Source: Amphiduros pacificus (Eukaryota > Annelida > Polychaeta > Phyllodocida > Hesionidae). Taken from it: a stretch of DNA of 64,000 bases. Below, in pieces: positions 48,901-60,900 of the stretch. The stretch's first letter is position 1. The number at the start of each line of letters is the position of its first letter. Location: positions 27,441,656 through 27,505,655 of the forward strand of contig OX439003.1 of assembly GCA_949316495.1 (NCBI GenBank), given 5' to 3'. Below the pieces are notes generated by a model, which worked only from the letters and a program-made list of their open reading frames with translations, was not told the DNA's origin and did no database searches. The translations under genes and the position numbers were made by a program.

Positions 48901-51900
48901 TCAAAAAGCTTTCTCAGAAACATATTTGGTGAAACATGATCATCTTATATCAGCCCTACTGGAGATTTATAGACACAGGTATGTGAAGACTTAAATATAA
49001 TGGGCCAAGGTAGGTAAAGACTCAAAGTGACTTACTGATTGATGGGAGGAAAAATGGACACGACCAGGTACACAAATGGGCACAAGTAGATATAGATTTT
49101 GCATGACTTACCTATTGATGAGAGGAAAAATGGACACGGCCAGATATACAAATGGATAGGCTCTAAGTGGCTTCACATCTTCTTTCAACAGTTCCTGTAA
49201 TATATCATATTGTTATTATGTTTATTGCTCATATAATAAGTATTCCATACTTGTGGAATTGAGTTTTTCACAACATTATTTTTTTCGTTTTTTCACCAAC
49301 CTTGTTCCTTTCTACATCTGGGTCATAAAGTCCCTCCCATGTTCGAACCTGAAATCATGAAGAACATTTTTATTACATAGATATTTATATAATTACATAG
49401 ATATTTATATAATAATACATTTTCCTTTCAATAAAATACAACAATTGAAAATGTGAGGTGTCATTAAAATAATAGGTCCTTGCATTTTTAAGGATGAAAT
49501 GAAACACAAAGTACTTATTTAAGTTACAGTGTGAACATATTGAAATACTATGGTGCCATGGTGCCATGGTGCCAAGGTAATAAAGAAATATACATTTTAT
49601 ATTGTGCTTATAGATGTAAATATTGCAAAAATAGAAGACTTAAGACTAACCTTCCTGTTGACCATAACTATTATGTAGATGTAGGCAAATATCAGACCAG
49701 CCAAAACCAGGAACAAAGGTCCGTACCAACTACATAAAAAATAAAAGTATATAAAGTTTATACAAAATGTCTACAATCTATAAGTAACTGGCAGAGTGCT
49801 AAATACTATTCATTATGAAATGAATTACGTTCTCACCAGCTTTTTAAACATTTTTGTCATAACTTTGGCATTAACCTGTTTCAGCAAATTTTAATAATGT
49901 TCTCTGCCAAAAGCAGGTTTCACCCATGTTGAAGAAATAGGGATGGCCAACCTTGAACTTTGTGGAAGGTCACCCATGCCCTCCTGTAGAGTGTGATCAA
50001 TATGAAAGAATAATATTCACCTATTCCAACGTTATTCAATATAACCAGAAGAATAGCCTGATGGATGGGAAAACAGGCAGCTTGATGATGGAGTGTCGTA
50101 GCCAGCGACACTAATACCAAAAGCTATATTATATGAATGATTGCAAAAACCAATGTTCCAGATATAGATGAAAATACTCACATTCCAAATCTCCATTTCC
50201 AGTTATCAATGATCCAACTGCAAATAAAAAATAAAGATTCAAATATTATGCATATCATAACTATTACATTTACAATGCCAATTGTAAAACTTACACCATA
50301 CATCTATTGTTATAAAAATCATAAATATAATTCCAAGTTTCAAAATAGAACCCAGCAAGATATTAATATTGCCTATCATAAACCTATCACAATACATAGT
50401 CATTTCTAAACCAATCATTAAACTACCACAGTCTAATGATACCAAATATGACTTTATCTTTCCACTGATATTCAGATAAAGTCTGATGAGCAATAGACAT
50501 GGAAAATGTTACAGTGCATTGATTTAAATAATATGTAAATAAAATAACCAACAAGACCATTATATAGAATATCTGACTAATATATTTATAATTTCTGTTT
50601 TAAAGAACACACTCCCATAAAATGTTTTGTGGTTTTGAATAAGAGTGTTTTACTTGTAAATAAAGTATTGTCAAATTCACATAAATTTGTGACCATAATA
50701 AGAAGTAAAAGGTCTTCAGTGACGTGGCAATAAATCTTTTCAATAATAACCAGGCTAGAAACAACACCAAAGGCAAGAGGAAATTGGGTAAAATGATAAG
50801 TTGGTGAAATGAGATGTTTGACAGGAAACAAATAAATTATGAATGTAAGTACTACATAGAATGTAAAGACCTAGTGCTGTATGTGTGGAGTGTCAGAACC
50901 AAATGTTGCACATGTACATTTTTGTGAGATAAAAGATTTTTGAACAAAAAGCAGAAAAAAAAGAACTTTAAAATACACTGTTCCCCCTAATGTTAAACAA
51001 ATGCTGTAAATTAATCAAGTGCTATATATGAAATAGGTGTTGTATGGAGAACCAAGAACCAAGTGCTGTATATGGAACATGGGCTTTATGGATGGTAAGT
51101 CACACATAAACAAAGAAATAAGTGAGCTAGGTTTATGGTCAAGACATGTGACGCATGGGAAACAAAGCGTGACCATTGACACCACATCCCCGGATCAGTG
51201 GGGACACCCATATATATTTTGCCAGGGTTTGCGATATTTTAGAGTTCATATGTTATGTCAAGTGATGATGGCCTCAGATGCATATGCAACAATAGATGAT
51301 GCCGTGATTCAACCTATCCAAGATTTACATCCAAACCAATCTGGCGACCATGCATATCTCCATGTCTTAGCAGAATTGCCACTGGATGATAATGCCATCC
51401 AAGTTGCACAGAATGTTCCACAAGACGAGCAAGATAATCCAGAAAATGTCTATGAAATCCATGATGATGAAAAAGAAAATGTGTATTATTTGGAAATACC
51501 AGGACGTATTGATCATGATCCATCTGACACCTCATGCTGCACCAAACCACATCCTGGGAAGGTTAAAATTATCTTGGTCATCTTAATAACATGCGTGGTG
51601 ACTGGTGTTCTAGGAGCTGTGTTATCAATCACTCTCACAACCTCAGGTAAATCAAACCCTGGCCAACACTTTGTTTCTATAGTGTCATCCTCCATATGTT
51701 AACATTCATAACAATATCCACATGTTATCATTCTCCATATTTATTAACAAAGTAACATTAATTCATAATTCTTGTCAGTAACTAATTCTACATACTATTA
51801 ACTATTAGTTCCCCAAAGTTTTATTCTTGTGAATTAAACATATTAATTAATGAGTAAAAAGTATTTAATATAGTTGTCCTGACAGTTTGGAATGTGTTTG

Positions 51901-54900
51901 GGAGTCATGGAATGTGTTGACTTGACAAAATGTACAGCTCTGCTCGCCTACCAACCTGTTCCAAAATAAGGTCCCATCTCCTAACAGCTGCTAGAATTAG
52001 TCCCTCATTGACATGACCCTTGGGTTCACAGCAGCTTATTTGCATGGATTATAATTATCTAACTCAGAATTTAGTTACATCAGCCAATCAGGTGGTCTAC
52101 GAGAAGAGCCAGCTTTCAGCTGAGCTTGGCTCTGCTCAAGGGCAGCATAAAACTCCCTTGCAGCAGAAGTTGGGCTCAGGAATCTTGGAAGCTGTTCTCA
52201 CCATACAAATTTTCTTCATATCATCATGGTCTTAGAGTCGTTATGCCGAAGGAGAGAATTTAGAATTAAAGATCTTATGCGCCCAGTATTTGTGACAACC
52301 AGAATACTTCAATAGCACTCTTTACTCCAGCATACTATTAGATTGTGAGGTATTCTCTGTGACATATAAGTAGTGACATAGACATGTTATAACAGGTGCA
52401 GTATTTCTGAATGACAGTCAGTGATCAATTTCTGTCATGTTATGTGACCACTTCTCAAAGCAGTAGCATAAAATTGCTTTATATGCCAGGATATTTTTCT
52501 TCATTTGTCACAATAATACTTCAATATTTGAGTATTTTCTTGTTTAATTGAAATAGTTTGTAATTTCCCAGGAACAGATGACTCTACTTCATCAACAGAG
52601 GGTCCTATCCCAGGATCAGACAGCACTGGCTCAATAACAGATGTACCTATTTCAGGATCAGACAGCCCTGGCTCAATAACAGATGTACCTATTTCAGGAT
52701 CAGACAGCCCTGGCTCAATAACAGATGTACCTATTTCAGGATCAGACAGCCCCGGTTCAGTAACAGATAACCCAGTAACAGATGAAGCAAAGAGAAGTAC
52801 AACAATCACAGAATATTCATCTGTTGAACCTAGTCATACTACAATCAGTAAGTAAACATGCCATCAAAATATACTAAATGATGAAAGTGAACATACTGTC
52901 AAGATTCAAAGAAAATCACAAAATGTTTTGTTTCAAATGCAGGTTACTGTATGTCACATTAAGATTGAATATTACATGTGCAAAAACATTTTAAAATGAT
53001 AACTCAATCTATCGGCAGGTGACGCTACAATGCTGGTGCTGGGTGGGTTTACCAATAATGGTCGTACCGTAACAGTAGATGCCATCAACATAGAGGGTGA
53101 CAAGATGGTGCATGGTGTGCAGAGGCACTTCTTGGCACAGACTTGGTACGATGCTGGCAGTGTTCTATGGGGTAGAGATGTGATCATGGTGGGAGGCACT
53201 GCTGGCACACATTTTCATACGCAGGTGTCCATGCATGATGCAGTTTTGGTTACCTTCACTCCAGTAAAGCCATTAAAAGCAGACAGACCATATCGGCCCT
53301 GTGTGTTCATCCTGCAGAGTCGGTTGTACGTCACTGGTGGTGCCCCGACTGACATCACTCTCCAATCCCTGTACCTGTTTAATCATGTAGCAAGCTGGAC
53401 AGAGACCACCTCAGTGAGACTGCCATATTGGCTAACATTCCCTTCATGTCTCGTGGTAAAGGAAACAGTGTACCTGGCTGGAGGACGCACCAACAACGCA
53501 GGATTCAAGAACCCTCGCACCATGCTCAGCTGGTCTGTAGGCTCAGCTCAGTGGTCACACCGAGCTGATATGACTGAGGGCCGCCATGATCACTGCATGG
53601 CAACAGACAGTGAGGGCCATATGTGGGTGGTGGGAGGGCAGGGGGACCACTCCACACTATCCTCAGTAGAGAAATACACAATCTCCAATGACACATGGAC
53701 AACCATGGCCAGTCTGCCATACCCCCTACGTAGCCATGCCTGCGTCTACCACAATGGTCAACTGATAGTCACAGGAGGTTTTAATGGCACAATTACAGAC
53801 GCAATTCTGGTGTATACCATCAGCAAAGATTCATGGGAATTCTCTGCAACAAAACTCAGACTGGCTGTTCGCTCCCACAATGCAATTTTATACTATAGAA
53901 ACTCTCTACCATAGTGTATCCTCGGTATGGGAAAATGCAAAATCGTACAATAGGCTAACAATGCATATCAAAAGCAAAGCATATAATAATGAGATTCAAC
54001 ATAGCATTAATGGCATGGAGTGGATCAAGATTGTGAATGTGATGAATGGTTTACATGCATATATGAATGATGTTTTCATTGTAAATAATCTTTTCATTGT
54101 ATCATTACTGATGACCCTGTGAACAAAAGCTTCTAGCTTGTGTTATAAAAGTTATATCAGTTATATTTGTACTTTCATCTTTTGATTTGTATCTAATCCA
54201 CATTAAATCAAAGTTATCTTATCTTAGTATCACTAAAGATCGAAGAATGTTCCTAGTTATCCAAACAACTTACCTCACTTAACCATTCAAGGATGGGGAG
54301 ACTTTAAAGAAGATGACTCCTTATTGTTGGAATACACCAGTGACTTTATGACCATTATGCCTTATATGTGAGATATGAGAGGGAGTAATTTGACTCACCA
54401 CCACATGCCTGCAGGTCCATAGTGGTTCCCTATGAAAGGCAGCAAAGAGAGAAACAATGGGATGCCCCAGCACACTAGGTGATATACCCTGCAAATACAA
54501 ACACTTCAATCACTATGGATCCATTGGATAAAATAATGATTAACATATCAAATTTAGTTGATAATGGAAATTTGACTAACCTAACAAAAAAAATATTATC
54601 CTAAAATACCATTATTTATTAATATTAAGTTGAATAAATATCTTTCATAGATGGTAAGGATTTGTGATTGAGCCTTCTTTACTTAGTGTGCCTTTCAGTT
54701 AATTAGTTATAAATTTACTCATTGTACTTGATGTTTATCTTTACATAACCATAACAACACTGCCAGATAATGCATGGTGATCTATGTGCATGTAATAATA
54801 ACATAGTAGGATTAACTAATAACATCAGATAAAGACTCAAGATTCTTTGAAAAGTGAAGGCACATTTTGCACATTATAAATAAATGAACGGAATATTAAC

Positions 54901-57900
54901 CTGAGACCATCAATTTTGAAAAATAATTGATATAATATTTTACCATTCAAATCTGTCGGTTCTGGTCATCCGAAGTGCATTCATGTAAAGGTTGAATGTT
55001 ATACAGCATACCCACAATAGCACACTCCAGTCTGTAAACAAAGATATATCAAGTATTGCATGACCACAATGACACACTACAGTCGAGAAACAAAGATATA
55101 TCATGAATTGCATGACCACAATAACACACTCCAGTCTGTAAACAAAGATATATCAAGTATTGCATGACCACAATGACACACTACAGTCAAGAAACAAAGA
55201 TATATCATGTATTGCATGACCACAATAGCGCACTCCAGTCTGCAAACAAAGATATAGCATGTATTGCATGACCACAATAGCGCACTCCAGTCTGCAAACA
55301 AAGATATAGCATGTATTGCATGACCCCAATAACACACTCCAGTCTGCAAACAAAGATATAGCATGTATTGCATGACCACAATAGCGCACTCCAGTCTGCA
55401 AACAAAGATATAGCATGTATTGCATGACCACAATAGCGCACTCCAGTCTGCAAACAAAGATATAGCATGTATTGCATGACACCACAATAACACACTCCAG
55501 TCTGTAAAGATATATCAAGCATTGCATGGCCACAATAACACACTCTAGTCTGCAAACAGAAACAAGAGTGATACTGCATATCCCCATAAATTAACATTTT
55601 TTATTCTGTTTTAATGTCTATGACAACACATTAAAATCTGCAAATGTGTGAGACAGCATATCCACAATTATATACCTCAATTTGCAAACACTGATGTGTG
55701 AAACAGCATATCCAAAACAATTCAAATCAAAACAAAAGTAATAGAGTATACCGAACACACATATTTAAGTGAAACACAGCATATTCAAAACACATTATAA
55801 TGTGTTGAGCACAAATAGGTTGTGATTATTCAATATCAGAAGACATGATAAAATACGGAACTATTAACATATGAACAAGAGAGAAACTCCTACCAAACAT
55901 TGTGAGAGCCCATGCCTGGAAATCACAGAGTGGACCATCAGGATGGAGATCTCCCTGTCAAATATAGTAAATATATCCATTTTAGAAAAAAAAATCATAT
56001 TGTTAATAACTTGATGGCATTCAGATATTTGTCAGCCTAATATCTTGATGTAAGTTGCAATGTGCGTTTATGGATTGATTAGTTTCAATGGAGTTTCACA
56101 ACTTTTCCATCACTGTATAGCAGGTTTAACATCCCGATGATGAGCAATTTGGAGTCATGCATGAAAAGTCTTTTTACATAACATAACCAACCAGATTTGG
56201 ATTGATTTAATCATGATGGCATTCTAAATTCTACAGCTAATATTAATTATAGCTTATCACTTTATTTATTCAGTTATAGGTTTGAATTCAACTGTCAGTT
56301 TGAAATTAATTTGAGAAAATATTAATTGGCATTATTTTTTTTATCTAGAATAGTAAATATGTTATGTACTTTCTTCATAATACAAAGAAGTAGTGATGAT
56401 TTTTAAAAATATCAAACTTACATTGTATTTGCAAATAAATATAATAGGAAACCAAATGGAAATGAAAAGCAAATTTAGGAAATAATTTCAAAAGTTTGAC
56501 CAATTTTCACAACCAAGCATGAAATTTTCTGATATTTGGTCTAAATTCTTGGTCAAACACTACATGTCACTTTTTACCCCTTCCAATTTCATTTTAAATG
56601 TTGCTCAAAGGTGACAGAATATGAAGATAGGGCAAAAATGCAGTGTCAATCCACACAGACACACAGCCTATAGAGTTGAAACCTCCATCATACAGCCCTG
56701 AAGGGAACCAATTGTGAGCGTGCAGATTCTAGCTTGGGTCACAAATATTCTTACCATTAAGTAGGCAATGCTGTCTGCCAATGCTGCGATGCTCAAGTAT
56801 AAAATCAGCCTCTGAAATAAGGCAACATGCAAAATGACACAAAGCAATCAGTCATCTTATATACAATTTCAAGATGAGTAGAATGTAAAATTTCTTTTCA
56901 CTTAGTCTGAGATTATCTATCGCAATATTTTACATGCACTCTTTTCAAAGTAATAGATTTCAAACTTACCTGAGCAAATACCAGATATTTGCGAAAAAGC
57001 CAAATGACAGTTATCATGAAAACACTGTAATACAATCAAACAAAATCATTAAATAACCTATAGCTAGATAGTTTGTGATTGGCACCAAACTGTAGTCAGC
57101 ACAGTATTTAATGCATACAAGAATGTCAATCTCTTTTTTGTGCTATAAGGTGGTCAAAGTAATCTAGTTACATAAATTATTCTCCAAATCATGAACATAT
57201 TGTACAGGATACATATATTTACATATATTTACATAATATCATGACCTATTCCTCTCTGATTTGTAAAGGATTAGATTCACAATATTTTGGAAGTTGTGAC
57301 CTAGGTATATGGCCCTTAAGTAGGTCATTGTGACCTAGTTACATATTATTTTCTGAAAATTATGAATAAAGATATTGTTTAAGATAAATGTAGTGAGAAT
57401 AGGTGCTATTTGTAGGGTTTTGCAAAATATCACAAAATTTAATAGCCGATTTTGACTGGCTCCTATGACCTTGAAAATAGCCTGAGGTCACCCCATAAAA
57501 TGTTGCTGCAATCTTGAAGAAAATAGAGCATTCACAAGCAAAGTTGCTCTTGTGCTGATCATGACCTTGACCTTGAGCCAAGATCATGAGATGTGCACCA
57601 AAATAAATTATCATGGATATTTACATAAACATGTATTTAAATAATATAAAGTTGTAATCTTCTCTGATTTGTAAAGGATTAAATTCACAATTTGGAAGTT
57701 GTGACCTAAAGGGCCTTTAAGTAGGTCACTGTGACCTAGTTACATATTTTCTTTCTAAAAATTTGAAAATCAGCTCCTGTGACCTTGAAAACAGCTCAAA
57801 GTCAACCAATATCAAACTTATCCAAGCCCCTCATAGGTTGATCACATCTACCAAGTTATATTAATATTGCTGTATGTTGGAAAATATAGCATTCACAAGT

Positions 57901-60900
57901 GAAATTGCTCCTATGCTGGCCATGACCTTGACCCAAGGTCATAAAAAGTTCAGCCCCCAAAATTTCCCATGCCCACATATTATCATGTTACAGTATCTAG
58001 TCCTTATGTCTAAGTAAAGGAATGATAATAATAAAAATAATAAATATTTATATAGCGCATACACCAAGACAAGCTTGCTCGCAGCGCTTGAGAGTTCTAG
58101 TGCTATGTAGCGCATATCAGATTGTTACTCATTAAGTGTATCTGTAACATCATAGCATTTTTTAAATAAAAAAGTTTTAAGTTTACTCTTAAAAGAATCA
58201 ATCTTGTCTATTTCTCTAACAGCTATAGGTACTTTGTTCCATAAAACTGGGGCTATATATGCAAAAGATCTATCGCCATAATTTTTAAGATGCGTAGATG
58301 GTATGACCAACTCACGACTACTATTAGATCTAAGGGACCTAGTATCATTATTATAAGAAATTAGATCCAATAGATACTTTGGTGCCATGTCATTTAAAGC
58401 CTTCCAAGTTAACAGAAGAATTTTGAATTCAATTCTAGCCGAAACAGGGAGCCAGTGAAGTTTTCGCAATATAGGAATATTTGAAGAAAACATTTACAAG
58501 TTAAAGTCACACCTTTGCACATATGATCTTAGCCTTCGTGCACTGAACTTTTTTCTGTGCCAAACGATGAAAATTAATATCTTGAGCATAAAAAAGCTAA
58601 ATTTTGAGTTGTCAATGATGTAAATCGGCCAAGAACTCGCAGAGTAGTGCCTATTTGTATGTTTTTTGTGACAATCTGCTACTTTAGCACATGCGTATTG
58701 TGACGCAAGAGAGGTCACTGGGTACAATTTTCACAAATATTCATTTGTTATATTCATAACAATTTTTCTATGCCAAAAAATTCAATGTTCTATTTGTTTT
58801 ACATGACAATTTCCTAATTATCAGCCAATCTTATGGTTGCGCGAATCCTATGGTCGTTAGCTCTATATTTGACAAAGACCTTATTTCAGGTTAAGGAAAT
58901 TATATCAGTAGTGTTGAAATTGTTAAAGCTACCATGTAAAACTCATGAGGACTTAATATTTTCTGTCAGATTTTTACATATCAACATATTCTGAAGTCAA
59001 AATGTGTTTTATCAGTTCTTTTTTTTTAAATATTGCTCAATCCATATTGTCATTTTCTAGAGAGCAATACCTCTTTGTAAAATACAAAGCTTTTGATATG
59101 AGTTTCACAAATTTTGTATTAAAAGGAAGACTGTACAGTTATTATGCTTTCAGTACCAATTAGCACTCTTTTATTGAGTTTTTATAATGGACAGTACCAA
59201 AAACAATTTTTTTCAAATAGAAATATCAGAAGACATGTTTGATGTGAAGGCAGTAAGTACATTAATATTTTGACTACAAATGTATATACAGAAAATATAC
59301 ACAATTCACATAGTAGATTTTAACACACGAGCAGTGGCAGCAGTGAAAATCGTGATAACCTCAACTTACCAGCCAATGAGGGACAGGGAGGCCATAGCGC
59401 GTTTCACTGCCACAATTATGTCCTGCAAGAAAAGAGTTTATCATAATACACAATTTCTGAATAAAGCTATGAAAGACATCTGATAAATGATACTAATTTC
59501 ATAATAAGTTACCAGGTAATAAATTATCAGATTATAAGTGTAAAAATATATCTTTATGTACTCCAATTGTTAAGTGCCAAAAATGAATCAGTTGAATAAT
59601 GCACATTTGAAATCTTCCCTCTATTAACACAATGTGACTTACACAATGTCACATCTGAATCCTCCCTCTACTAACACAATGCGACTTACCCGTCACACCT
59701 GACTCTTCCCTCTACTAACACGATGTGACTTACCTGTCACACCTGAACCTTCCCTCTACAGAAACAATGTGACTTACCTGTCACACCTGAACCTTCCCTC
59801 TACAGAAACAATGTGACTTACCTGTCACACCTGAACCTTCCCTCTACAGAAACAATGTGACTTACCTGTCACACCTGAATCTTCCCTCTACAGAAACAAT
59901 GTGACTTACCTGTCACACCTGAATCTTCCCTCTACAGACACAATGTGACTTACCTGTCACACCTGAACCTTCCCTCTACAGAAACAATGTGACTTACCCG
60001 TCACACCTGACTCTTCCCTCTACAGACACAATGTGACTTACCTGTCACAACTGAATCCTCCCTCTACTAACACAATGTGATTTACCTGTCACACCTGAAC
60101 CTTCCCTCTACAGACACAATGTGACTTACCTGTCACACCTGAACCTTCCCTCTACAGAAACAATGTGATTTACCTGTCACACCTGAACCTTCCCTCTACA
60201 GACACAATGTGACTTACCTGTCACACCTGAACCTTCCCTCTACAGAAACAATGTGACTTACCTGTCACACCTGAACCTTCCCTCTACAGAAACAATGTGA
60301 CTTACCCGTCACACCTGACTCTTCCCTCTACAGACACAATGTGATTTACCTGTCACACCTGAACCTTCCCTCTACAGACACAATGTGACTTACCTGTCAC
60401 ATCTGAATCCTCCCTCTACTAACACAATGCGACTTACCCGTCACACCTGACTCTTCCCTCTACTAACACAATGTGACTTACCTGTCACACCTGAACCTTC
60501 CCTCTACAGAAACAATGTGACTTACCTGTCACATCTGAATTCTCCCTCTACTAACACAATGTGACTTACCTGTCACACCTGAACCTTCCCTCTACAGACA
60601 CAATGTGACTTACCTGTCACACCTGAACCTTCCCTCTACAGAAACAATGTGATTTACCTGTCACACCTGAACCTTCCCTCTACAGAAACAATGTGATTTA
60701 CCTGTCACACCTGAACCTTCCCTCTACAGAAACAATGTGACTTACCTGTCACATCTGAATTCTCCCTCTACTAACACAATGTGACTTACCTGTCACACCT
60801 GAACTTTCCCTCTACAGAAACAATGTGATTTACCTGTCACACCTGAACCTTCCCTCTACAGAAACAATGTGATTTACCTGTCACACCTGAACCTTCCCTC

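Noticed and set aside
51037-51264. Upstream extension of the kelch protein open frame
   Set aside because: The extension lacks family character and the ATG pair at 51265/51268 begins the acidic N-terminus; I kept the shorter form.
55101-55597. Three overlapping - strand frames with repeated CNTCYIFVCRLE
   Set aside because: Frames through the 52-bp exon-boundary array; only the exon at 54944-55031 is supported as coding.
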